Origin: Microglena sp. YARC
Lineage: Eukaryota > Chlorophyta > Chlorophyceae > Chlamydomonadales > Chlamydomonadaceae
Direction of reading: 5' to 3'
DNA: 64,000 nucleotides
Assembly (NCBI GenBank): GCA_022414725.1
Contig: CM039463.1
Coordinates: forward strand, 37,594,816-37,658,815
A model generated the notes under the pieces. The model searched no databases and was not told where the DNA came from. It saw only the letters and a program-made list of their open reading frames with translations. Positions 54,724 through 64,000 of the stretch are shown here, piece after piece. Each line of letters opens with the position of its first letter. The first letter of the stretch is position 1. Position numbers and translations under genes: made by a program.

Positions 54724-57700
54724 GAGGTAAGCTCTGTCCTATTCTCATGCACTGCGAAATTTTCGAATCTCTGTAGCCCGAGCCTGTCTGAGGGTGTCTG
54801 ACATGTTGATTCTGGAGCTGGGATGTCAATCACAGGTGATAAGTCTTTGTTCACTGTGTTTCATGCTTCTGAGACTGGGCCAGCAGTTAAATTTGGTGAT
54901 GGAGTGGTTCAACGGTCTGTGGGTCAGGGTTCCATTGTGTTATGTAGTGATTGGTTACCAACATCAATCACTTTAACCAATGTTCTCTACATCCCTCACT
55001 GTCCGGTGAACCTCATGTCAGTAAATGCTGTTGCTCATGCTCACAACTGCAAGATTTCTTTTGATAGTCATAGTTGTACTGCCACTCAGGGCTCTTCTGT
55101 TCTCTGGTCTTTCCCTGCCTCCAGTGATGGGGTGTACAAGTTTGCATGTCGGCCTTGTCACACCCCTCGTGGCCGTTCGTATGGTGCTGACGATTATCCA
55201 GTGTTTGCACTTGATGTTGATGAGGATGGTGGAGTTGTTATCCCTACCACTCCTGAATGGTTGTGGCATAGGCGGCTGGGTCACCCTGGCTATGATGCCA
55301 TGCACAACCTTGTCAGGAAGGGTTTGGTTACGAACTTACCCCTCACTCTTAAACAGGTGCAAAGGCTGTCTAAGATCCCATGTGATGCTTGTCAGAAGGC
55401 TAAGGGCAAACGTATCCCTTTTCCTAAAGAAAGCAAAACTAGGGTCCGTGCACCGTTACAGCGCCTTCACTTGGACATCATGGGACCATTTCATATTAGG
55501 GGCTTGCGTGGGGAGTTTTATGTTCTGTGTCTCACTGGCCAGTACTCTGGCTATGCTGAAGTATTGTGCTTGAGAACCAGGGATGAAGCTCCCTTAGAAG
55601 TTCAAACTACCATCCTCAGATGGATGACTCAGCTGCATGGTTTTGTTTTCAAGTGTCTTAGGTCTGACAGAGCTAAGGAATTTATAGTGACGTGGTTCGA
55701 GGATTGGTTAGAATCGGTTGGTGCTGTGCATGAATTGTCTATGGCTTACACTGCTCAGCAGAATGCTACTGTGGAAAGGTACAATGGGGTCCTTCAGACC
55801 ATAGCTAGGGGCATCCACTTGGAGTCTAAGCTCACTAAGTCTTTCTGGCCCTATGCCTTCCTCTCTGCTTGTTACCTACGCAACCGGCTGCCTAATCAGG
55901 GTGACAAGACTCCGTATGAGTTGTTCTTTGGGGTTCTACCTGATGTATCGTTATTGCGCGTGTTCGGGTGCCCTTGCTATGTTACCTTAGTCAATGGGAA
56001 GAAGCGTAATAAGCTAGACGAAAGGGCGTTATCTGGTAGACTGGTTGGGTACTCTCTGGTGAGTAAGGGTTATTTTGTTTGGGTTCCTAAGTTGCGCCAG
56101 GTGGTAGAGAGTCGTGATGTGCTCTTCTATGAACAGTTTAGCTATAACTGTATCCATGGGCCATCTCCTTATGATGGATCTCAGTATTTTTCTCGCACCC
56201 CTGCCGTTATCACCGGACAAGTGCTTGATACTACTGACAATGTCCTAGGCCCCTTACCAACCCCGATTGTTGACCGCTTTACTGGTCATGGGATGACCTT
56301 GCGTCCCAGGTCAGGGACTGATGGTGCTGTATTGCGTGTGAAGGCATTGGGCCAGGGTGGTTCTGATGTTCCTTCAAGCTCTAATTTATTCGAATCTCAG
56401 GGGGTCGCCAGGCCTTCCTCTGCGCCACGTTTCGTCGGTGAAGTTCTAGGATTAGGACAGCCTCAGGTCATAGTGGAGCCTAGTATAGGTCCGCTGCCCA
56501 CTAGTCGCCACCCCCCGTCCACCTGTTCAGATGGCTCGCAGGAGTTGTTGATCACTTCACCCCCTACTGTCCCTGGTGGTTTATACCGGACAAGGCATTG
56601 TGACGATGTGGCCGTCACAGATTGTGTGAGTGATGATCTCGAACACTGGTCCGGGTCTGATACTGCGTATGGCTGGGGTGTTCCGGTCTACCCAGGCTTC
56701 GACGATTTAGAGGCAAAGGAGGCCGGCCCTGTTCAACCAGGCATTAGTGCTGCGCTGGGGGCTTTATTACCGGTTACTGCTGATACTGCTGATATCCCCG
56801 CTGCTCATGTACAAGTACACTGCTTGTACGTGGGAGCTTTTATTTCTACCTCTACTGAACTCACCTATAAAGCTGCTATGTTACCTACCAACCCTGACAG
56901 GGATCTCTGGCTGCAGGCTATGAAGGATGAGATGGCTTCCCTCCATGCTCATGGCACTTGGGCACTCACTCCACAGCCTCCTAGGCAGAGGATCCTATCT
57001 GGCCGATGGTTATTTGTCAAGAAGATTGGGGTTGATGGTTCTTTGCGTTTTAAGGCTCGTTTTGTGGTTCGTGGTTTTCTGCAACGTCCTGGGCTGGACT
57101 TCCATGATGTATATGCCCCCGTCTCCTCTAAAGCAGGTCTTCGTGTGCTTCTTGCTGCCATCACTCATAGGAAAATGTTTGTGAGGCAGCTGGACATCAA
57201 GACTGCATTTCTGAATGCCAAGCTGGAACCTGGTCTGGACCTGTACTGTCACCAGCCTGAGGGCTTTAAAGTACTGGGTCCTAACGGTGTTCCCCTTGTG
57301 TGCAAGCTGATAAAGTCCCTTTATGGTTTGAAGCAGGCACCCAGGGCTTGGAGCAAAGATGTCAAGCAGGTTTTGGTTGCACACGGTTTTACCATGTGCA
57401 AGGCTGAACCTGCTCTGTATTTTAGAAGGGATTCTAATGGTGGGTGGAGCTACGTCCTGACCTATGTGGATGATTTTATCTGTGCTTTCAGTGAGCTGGA
57501 TAGGTATGCCTTGCTGATCAAGGATATGGAAGCTGCTGGGTGGGAAGTCAAAGAGATGGGTGTGCCGGTTCAGTTCCTGTCCTTGGACATGGCTTGTACA
57601 CTTGACTCTGACGGCAGGTGTGTTCAGATCAATCTCTCCCAGCACTCCTACATTGTGGATCTGGTGGAGCAATTTGGTCTCACCACTGCTACTAAGCCCA

Positions 57701-58434
57701 CGTCTTCGGTTCCCATGGCCAAGTGTACTGTCACTGACCCTCCTGGAGAGCCTCTGGCCTCTAATAGCCAGTACCTCTCTCTTGTGGGAGCTTTGCTATA
57801 CCTGGCTACCTGCACCAGACCTGATATTTCTTTTGCTGTGAGCTACCTGTCCAGGTTTTCTGCTCAACCCACTGCCCCCCTGTGGAAGGCAGCCAAGCGC
57901 TTGCTTTTGTATTTGAGAGAACATTCCCATCTGGGCCTCTCTTACACTCACAGCCCTGATTTCTCTTTCACTGTCTTTAGTGACTCATCCTTTGCTGATG
58001 ATGGGTCTGACAGGAGGTCTCAGACTGGCTATGCTGTGCTTGCTGGGGGCTGCCTTGTGAACTGGATGAGCAAGAGGCAACCCACAGTTGCTGTTAGCTC
58101 CAGTGAGGCTGAGTATCAGGCCCTGTCTCAGACTGCCAGGGAGGTACAATGGTTGAAGAAGTTGAGGATTGATCTGGGCCTGCCTTGTGACCTAGTCACC
58201 ATTCAGGGTGACAACTTGGGGTCCTTGAGCTGGGCCAATGACTGTCAGCTGCTCCCTCGCAACAAGCACATTGATGTCATCCATCACTATATCCAGGAGC
58301 TGGTGGAGGATGGTTCACTGGCTGTTGCCTATGTTAACACTAAGGACAACTGTGCTGACCCCTTCACCAAGCCCCTTGATCCTGCTGTGTTCTGGCGGTT
58401 CATCCGCCTGTTCGGAATGACCGCTTCTCCTTAG
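54724..58434 (+). CDS. Copia-4 pol (protease, integrase, RT, RNase H)
   Basis: In the same frame as gag, after a single TAG. A TGA at 54799-54801 (Trp in Copia-3) precedes the protease DSGA (54808-54819). From 54823 the frame is open for 1203 codons. Integrase has HRRLGH...CDACQKAKGK, then LDIMGPF, RSDRAKEF and NATVERYNG as the DDE residues. RT has FLNAKLEPGLDLYCHQPEGF, SLYGLKQAPRAW and TYVDDFICAF (YVDD at 57463-57474). RNase H has FSDSSFADD, AVSSSEAEYQALSQTA and QGDNLGSL. The stop is at 58432-58434. Apart from the two stops it looks intact. Confidence 0.9.
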
Positions 58435-58758
58435 GATTTTTTTTTTCTGGTTACATATGCGTTCCTTTTTCGTTATCATTGATTGGCATTAGGTTCCTAT
58501 TCCCGGATCGGGTTTTCTATACCGTTGTTACCCGACTTTGATATTTAGTTTGTCCTCTTTTCTCCACTTGGCAAACTTTGTTTTTTTGCCTCGTCTCATT
58601 CCTTCCTTTCCCCCTTTTGGGTTCATTTGAGGTTCTCTCGGTCATTCGGAGTTCTTTGATTTTTTTTTTTTTTTTTATATCTTGTTACATCTAGTTCTAT
58701 GTCCCCAGTGCCATAGGTGGAGTACTAGTATTGTATGTCACCTGCGTCATAGGTGGAG
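58435..58758 (+). other. Copia-4 3' UTR and polypurine tract
   Basis: T-rich, with AGGTGGAG at 58751-58758 directly before the LTR as the likely polypurine primer. CATAGGTGGAGTA occurs twice (58711 and 58749). Confidence 0.65.
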
Positions 58759-59053
58759 TATCAGCATGAATAGCGGTGCTCTCACGCGTTTTATGACTTG
58801 GTGACTACTTATGTACTTCCTTAGAACTATCGGTCCAGACAGCCCTGTGTCATTCCTGTTAGCTTCATGACACGCGCTGTCCAGCCTGTACCCTGATCAG
58901 GTTCCAGGCTAGCGCCCCCCTTTCCTCCGCTGGTGTCCCTTTATGGTTCCCCTGTCTTTTGTAATGTTATTCTCGTCTCCGTGTATAGACTGGTGCTTCT
59001 GTTCCGCTGCTTTATTCTACTGTCCACTCTACCGGAGTGATTACAAGCTGATA
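58759..59053 (+). repeat. Copia-4 3' LTR
   Basis: 295 bp, TATCAGCATGAATAGC ... TTACAAGCTGATA, followed by LINE sequence starting GAGAC. Confidence 0.9.
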
Positions 59054-60560
59054 GAGACCCTGGGTACTGGTGCTAAGTGTGTTCGAGGATGCGTCCAGAA
59101 GGGCAGTGGGTGTGTGTGTGTAGTTTTCAGGAGAGAAAATATACCTGTGAGTTTGTCGTGCTTGTGTGCTGAGGCGGCGTCTGAATTTCTTGATGGAGGC
59201 AGTTGCTCTCTCCTCTTTGAGTGCAGCCTGCATGTGACGTAGTTCTGTAATACTTTGTTGAATATCAGCAGTTAGAGAGAGGCAGTAGTCAGGGAGGAGT
59301 AGGTTTTGTAGGTGTTGTTGTATTTTGATTTTAGTGGTAGGTGAGTATGTACCTGCCGTATGAGGTGTGCTTCTGAGCTCCATGTATTGCTGTTGGTCAA
59401 GGTGAGTGGAGGCTGTTCGAAGTGCTTTAATGTGTTTAATATGGTAGTTAAGACGTCTGTAAGTTTTAGCAGTTTGTCTGGGCAAAAACATGCCTGGTGT
59501 GCTAGACTTAATGGGGCAGATGTCAGTCATGATGGAAAGAGCTTGGTGTAAAGTGATCATGAGATGATCTGCCATGCTGTTAAGATTTTCTGGCATGGTG
59601 GCTGTGAGTTCTTGTCTAATAGATTGGATGTGTGCAGATGTTTTATCTTCTCCCAGTAAAGTTTGTGCTATAGTCCAGGCTTTACTTATGTTGATGTGGC
59701 TGTGTTGAAATTGATGGAGAAATTTATTTGAGATTGCCTCTTTGGCTTTGGCCATGTCCTGTTGCTTGAGAGGGAGTTGCAGTTGGGGTGTTGGATTGTG
59801 AGGTGGTGTGTCCAGGTTGGGAGGAGGAAAGAGAGAGGAGGTAATTTGTTGTTCCAGGGTCAAGTAGTCAAGTGTGTCTCCCATTTGGTGTGTGGTTTCT
59901 GTCACCATGGTTGCAGGTGGAGGGTTGATGAGAATGATGTCATCTATCCCGCTGCTGTAGGAGGTGTTGTCTGAGTAAGTATGGGGACGTGGAGATGGTT
60001 GGATGTGAATTGAATATTTATTAAGATGCTGGTAGTGAGGCTGGTCCTCCAGGTGATGGACTGTGTTGCTTCTATCAGTAAGGTAGTAAGCTGCATTCCA
60101 GTCTCCCCCTGCAATATAGTGGTGAGAGGGGTTCTGGGATATGATGTAGTGGATGTGTTCATAGATGCGGGCTCTTTTGGCAGGATCATTGCAGGGCATG
60201 TAGACACCTAGGATGTGAGTGATGTTGTTAATAGTTTGATGAGTGAGATGACCAGCTATGTCAGTAGGGATTTCATGTTTAATTAGGTGTGCAGTAAGAG
60301 TCTTTTTGATAAGTGTGATGACTCCAGCTGAGCGGGTAACAATGTTGTCTGCATTGGTAGCTTGCTTAATGGTTTTGCTGCTGTGATGAAAGTGGTAGTA
60401 AGAGAGGTCTTGTTTGATCATATTAATTATGCCTGTATTGTTGGAGGTGAGTTTTGTTTCGGTGAGAATAGCAATGTCTGGCTCATTAGTTCGAATATGG
60501 TCATAAAGTGTTTCCCAGGATGAGAAAATGCCTCTGCAGTTGGAGGTGACAATGTTAGTG
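59054..60560 (-). pseudogene. LINE AP-type endonuclease domain
   Basis: The N-terminus reads VTSNCRGIFSSWETLYDHIR and EPDIAILTETKL (60460-60550). The main frame (from 60421) continues with ILGVYMPCNDPAKR, IAGGDWNAAYYLTD (catalytic D-x-N near 60095) and SDNTSYSSGIDDIILI. These are the exonuclease-endonuclease-phosphatase blocks that nick target DNA in LINEs. A long helical linker follows. It is cut by Copia-4 after STSTQG. A frameshift near 60570 separates it from the upstream protease frame. Confidence 0.85.
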
Positions 60561-61728
60561 AGATAGAGTGCAGTTTGCTGTTGTTGAACAGGATATGAAG
60601 TAGTATGAGTAATTTAATTCGTTTCGTTGGAAGGGTTTTGGTGGTGAGTCTGGAAGGAGCAGGTTTCTTGGTAGGAGGTTCTGCCCCAAAAATTCTGCAT
60701 TGGCGAAACTTAGTGAAGTCAGGAAGGACAACTTTGCTAGGTATAGGGAGAGGTGTGTTGTGCATCTGGTGTGTGCAGAGGTGTGAGCGTTTGGTAGTTA
60801 GATTATTTTTCTTTGCAGGAGATGTTTTTTGTTTTGATCTGGGAGGTTCCTCATCGTCAGAGACTAGGTAAATAGTTTCTGTGGGGTCTTTTTGATTTAA
60901 AGAGGGGGAATCTATGGGACCTTCTTGATCTGATAGGGTGGAGTCTAGGAGATCAGAGAAAGTTAGATCTGAGGAGTTATCCTGATCTGGTAAGTTGTGA
61001 TCTGTGAGTTCTGCAGGCCATGGGGAAGTTATGTGGTCCATACTGTGGGGAGAGTCAGGATGGTTGTGAGTGGGTGTGGTGTTACTAGTAGGGGAGATCA
61101 TGTCAACAGTCTCCCTAGTAGGGTGGCCTGGTGTGTGGTTAATTTCTGGTTGAAAAGGGTGTGAAAGGAAGGAGGGTGATGTTTTGGTAAGAGTGTAGAT
61201 GTGCCCTTGGAGTTTTATCCAATCTTGTGAGTGGAGAAGACTAGGGCCGTTGTGTTCAGAGTTCATGTCCCACCACTTACCATTAATTTGCTTAATGGTT
61301 GTAGCGTGTCCATATCCACAGTTGTAGTGGAGGATAAACCTTGTGCAGCTGGGAGGAAGCCGAGATAAAATTTGCTGTTTAGTGCTGCCAGGCATAATTC
61401 CTGCATAATAATTCTCAGATGTGTCTTCAGTTGTTGGTGTAGTAGGGGGAGGATGGGATGGAGTATATGTTTGTGAGTTCCTGTGGCCAGTGAGAGAGCC
61501 TAAGTGAGATTTCCTGTTAGCCAGGTAATAGTTGACTAAAGGGATTGTGTAGTTACCGGTTAGTTTGTTGAAATAGCAACGTTCTAGATCCCACTCATGT
61601 TGAGTGTAGTTAGTGACGTGTGTGTTGAGGTTTATGGAGAATTGTAGGACCTCTTTGTAGTCCAGGGCCTTGTATCCGAGGTAGGCGTTAATAGAATGAA
61701 CTTGACAGTGACAGTCTATTTGGGGTTC
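60427..61728 (-). pseudogene. LINE-encoded Josephin-like cysteine protease plus linker
   Basis: The frame follows the TAG that ends ORF1 and begins EPQIDCHCQVHSINAYLGYK, with C-x2-H-x2-N as in the N-terminal Cys block of Josephin-type (C86) deubiquitinases. About 115 codons later come FILHYNCGYGHATTIKQING and KWWDMNSEHNGPSLL, matching the Josephin His and W-x-N/D-x-N-S-x3-GP blocks. The order Cys, His, Asn/Asp is that of papain-fold proteases, not Ulp1. Ser/Thr/Pro- and Lys-rich linker follows to 60427. Cysteine-protease domains are known in some algal LINEs; a Josephin-like type is my reading. A frameshift lies before the nuclease. Confidence 0.6.
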
Positions 61729-63024
61729 CTAATAGCTAGAGCTGTTTACAGGAGTGGAACGAAGTCTGGAAGTAGGTCTACCTCCCCTAGGAGCTGTATC
61801 CCAGGTAGGATGAGTCAAGGTTCTAAGGTCCTGAGTACAGGATTTCCTATTAGGTTCACAGCTAGAATTCTGCTTTGCAGAGGGTTTCAGAAGAAGGAAG
61901 CTGTTCACGATTGACTTATCAATAGTGGGTGTACTCTGTACTGATGTCAATAGCTTGGTACACCCTATGATCCAACAAGTAGCCATAAGGAGGGGGACAA
62001 TCAGAAGGGTGCTATAGGAGTCTATGACTAAGAAGCAGGGGATCATAATGGGACTTGCACCCACGCCATGGGAGGCTGTGTTAATCGTCAGAGACGATGA
62101 TGCCACGAGGGGCACATCGGGACTTGCACCCACGCCATGGGAGGCTGTATTAATCGTCAGAGACGACAATGCCACGAGGGGCATATCGGGACTTGCACCC
62201 ACGCCGCGAGGGGCGGTATTAGTAGCTGTGGGAGGCTTAGAGAGTATGGGGTTTCGAAGCAGGCCAATGAGTGTATTGTTGAGATGTTTGCAGTTTGTAA
62301 GGTAGTGCGGTGTGGTAGCCAGGGGAACGAGGTATGCGGCGGTGTGGTGGGAAAGTGGGGAAGCGAGGCGGGATTTAGCAGCTTGTTTCTCGCGGCGGTT
62401 CGATTTCCTATCGATCTTACCTTGTTGCACCCTGTTTTGTTGAGCTCCCATTGAATACATGCTGGTGGCTGGGTAGGTGTTAGGTGCGAAGAAAGATAAG
62501 GGAGTGCGGAGATAGGCTGTTGAAGCGGCGGTTAAATTCAGGCAGTTGACGAGAAGAAGGGCAATGACAAGGTGAATGGCAGAGTTCGTGGTAAGAGGAT
62601 TTCGTCTGTCTTGTTTGTTCCGGATATTTTTTGATTGAGTAGGGTTGGGATGATTTTTAGGTTTAGCAGAACTTGGTTCAGCATGAGTCCTAGGTAGATT
62701 CTTGGAGCTTTTGCTCTCTGCCCGGAAGCTGCCTGTAGGATCTTGTTGTCCAGGTTGTCCATTGAAAGGTGAGGATATTTTAATTTTGGGGTGATCTGTC
62801 ACTTTCGCAGATTTGGTATTGAGTTTGTGGACAGGGTTCCAAGCACTGGCGTTGGGGGCTTCGCATTCCCCTACCTCCCTCCTGCGGGCAATCTGCGCTT
62901 GGACTTCTCCAAAGTGCTTCTTGCCCGGAATCGGGATGCTTGGTCGCCGGCAGTTGTTATTGATCATTGGGGAGGAGAGGGGGGTTAGAGAATTCGGCAA
63001 ATCTGGTTTGAGTGGACATCTCAA
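61729..63024 (-). pseudogene. LINE ORF1-like region with tandem repeats and hydrophobic segments
   Basis: 431 codons, Lys/Pro/Asn/Ser-rich. It has two strongly hydrophobic stretches (AIHLVIALLLVNCLNL near residues 150-165 and LLIVPLLMATCWIIGC near 350), unusual for an RNA-binding ORF1. Between them are three tandem copies of a ~23-residue repeat (NTAPRGVGASPDMPLVALSS, NTASHGVGASPDVPLVASSS, NTASHGVGASPIMIP; DNA near 62045-62225). It ends SSSY then TAG (61729-61731) in frame with the protease. Confidence 0.6.
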
Positions 63025-63204
63025 ATCAGGAAAGTGCGCGAATTGATGATCATTGCAAAGCCTAGCGTCGTCGCATCCCGATTCCAGTCTCCGCTTATGC
63101 GGAGGAGAAGTAGCGCCTACGAAATGTGCTTCGGAAAAAGTAGAAACTCATGGGCACCTCTCACCATGAAAGCTACACAGCTACTCAGCTACAAAGCTGA
63201 GTCG

Positions 63205-63400
63205 GATACTGGAAACCCTGGTCGAATTTCGGTCGGTCTGACCGGAACTCGCCCTCAGAATTGGTCGGTGCATACCGGAACGGACTCACGAGAAAGTTCC
63301 GGGCAAACCGACATTGGGGATTTTGGGCTCCGGTATACCGACCATAAAATAGCCAATACCGGAATACCGATCGGTAGGTTCTACCCTGCCAGAGATAGAG
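63205..63400. mobile_element. MITE related to 20580-20744
   Basis: Shares GGTATACCGACC, GGGCAAACCGAC, AATACCGGAATACCGATCGG and a right end complementary to CAGGGTAGAACCTACCG. The left end is not resolved. Confidence 0.55.
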
Positions 63401-63875
63401 GGGGGGGATTTGGGATTGACTGATCGTCAACGGCAGGATATTAGGACCTTTACATGCTTCGGCTCTGCTCTTCGTATCCTAGCGGTAAAATTTCGAACTC
63501 TGCACTTACGACTTTCTGCACTTGCGACTTTCTGCACTTGCGACTTGCGACTTTCATCCACGTCTCCATTCTCCCATATCTACCTAAAATCTCGACCTAT
63601 CCCTAACGCTTCCTCACCTTCTGTGATCCCAGGTTTTGCAGCGCCGGACTTCGCCCGTGCTGGGGGCCGAGGTGGAGGCCGTCATGGCTCTGGTCGCGGC
63701 AGAAGTGGAGATTCTTTGGCACGTAAGATTCTTTGGCGTGATTCCTTGGTAGATGATTTTCTCTCTTAGGATCCTTGGGGCACCTGGGTACGTTCCGTTG
63801 TTCGACGGAGATCGCGTCTTTGTCTTACCGTGCCCCTGGTCCTTCCCCAGAGTGCCCTCCTTAGGTGTATGCCTA
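63401..63875 (+). other. unidentified stretch with a short Gly/Arg-rich frame
   Basis: The frame to 63769 ends with FARAGGRGGGRHGSGRGRSG, an RGG-box-like patch between an acceptor-like CCCAG (63632) and a donor-like GTAAG (63723). It could be a host exon or retroelement gag. CTGCACTT-CGACTTT repeats precede it. Confidence 0.35.
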
Positions 63876-64000
63876 AGCTACATGGGTTTGTGTTCAAGTG
63901 CTTGAGGTCTGACAGGGCCAAGGAGTTTTTTAGTTTAGTGGTTTGAGGAATGGTTGATCGAGGTTGAGGCAGTACACGAGTTGTCGTTGATGCACACTGC
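63876..64000 (+). pseudogene. Copia integrase fragment running off the window
   Basis: LHGFVFKCLRSDRAKEF is identical to the Copia-4 integrase block around the second catalytic Asp. The frame is lost right after, although the DNA still aligns with TGGTTTGAGGAATGGTTGAT of the downstream integrase. Same family as Copia-3/4, plus strand. Confidence 0.75.

Larger units (their letters stand above)
52480..59053 (+). mobile_element. Copia-4: near-complete Copia lacking its 5' LTR
   Basis: Homology to Copia-3 begins at GGCCCTTCATTGAC, 8 bp inside where the 5' LTR should end, directly against LINE sequence. The 5' LTR, its target duplication and 8 bp of leader are therefore missing. gag, pol, 3' UTR and 3' LTR (58759-59053) remain. 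Two nonsense codons (53026 and 54799) disable it. It sits in the LINE between the endonuclease and RT. Confidence 0.9.
43955..63024 (-). mobile_element. Dualen/RandI-like LINE split by two Copia insertions
   Basis: One minus-strand non-LTR element in three pieces: 63024-59054, 52479-50832 and 47412-43955, about 9 kb when the Copias are excluded. The order is ORF1, Josephin-like cysteine protease, AP-type endonuclease, reverse transcriptase, an unidentified region, RNase H, and a CCHC-like zinc finger. Several frameshifts and stops show it is dead. Joining the second and third pieces across the Copia-3 target duplication keeps the coding sense apart from a slip in a CT-repeat. Element ends and target duplication are not resolved. 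The family name is inference from domain content. Confidence 0.75.

Overview
The window is eukaryotic nuclear DNA from a repeat-rich genome. Split exons with GT-AG borders, an unusually large amount of tandem repeat, Copia LTR retrotransposons, hAT-type MITEs, tRNA-derived SINE-like copies and a LINE with a Dualen/RandI-like domain set all fit a green (chlorophyte or prasinophyte) microalga. That placement is inference: no rRNA, tRNA or housekeeping gene in the window confirms it. Most long open frames are artefacts of short-period repeats or belong to transposons.

Layout. 1-2763: a 119-bp tandem array and its degenerate tail lead into a host exon (2764-3127), with a phase-compatible last exon at 3799-4142. 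4190-8590: AAAC-rich repeat units, a 918-bp hAT MITE, SINE-like copies and a palindromic MITE. 8700-18785: a succession of minisatellites (57-bp, ~185-bp, AGCAGAGCAA-type and TACCTC-type). 18878-19076: a second host exon. 19500-22480: more minisatellites, two adjacent small MITEs, and a 944-bp segment flanked by 15-bp direct repeats. 22482-25553: a truncated Copia (Copia-1) carrying a LINE fragment. 25554-26245: a promoter-like stretch and a possible first exon. 27345-31240: two related ~220-bp arrays around a coding exon (29571-29792). 31526-37128: a full-length but defective Copia (Copia-2) with a 5-bp target-site duplication. 38863-41589: three phase-compatible exons ending a third host gene. 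42091-42799: a MITE fused to the end of a hAT-transposase-like exon. 43955-63024: one large LINE on the minus strand, split by two inverted copies of another Copia family (Copia-3 minus, Copia-4 plus). 63876-64000: the start of one more Copia fragment.

How the parts relate. The host exons lie on the plus strand and are separated by introns or intergenic DNA filled with arrays and transposons. At two exons the upstream tandem array repeats the exon's own 3' splice site and first coding bases, and at a third the acceptor plus exon start occurs three times. This suggests acceptor-bearing DNA has been amplified repeatedly at this locus. The LINE carries, in order, ORF1, a cysteine-protease domain resembling Josephin deubiquitinases, an AP-type endonuclease, reverse transcriptase, RNase H and a C-terminal zinc finger. 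The two Copia copies that split it are closely similar, so their integrations look recent. In both, gag and pol are in one frame separated by the same UAG codon.
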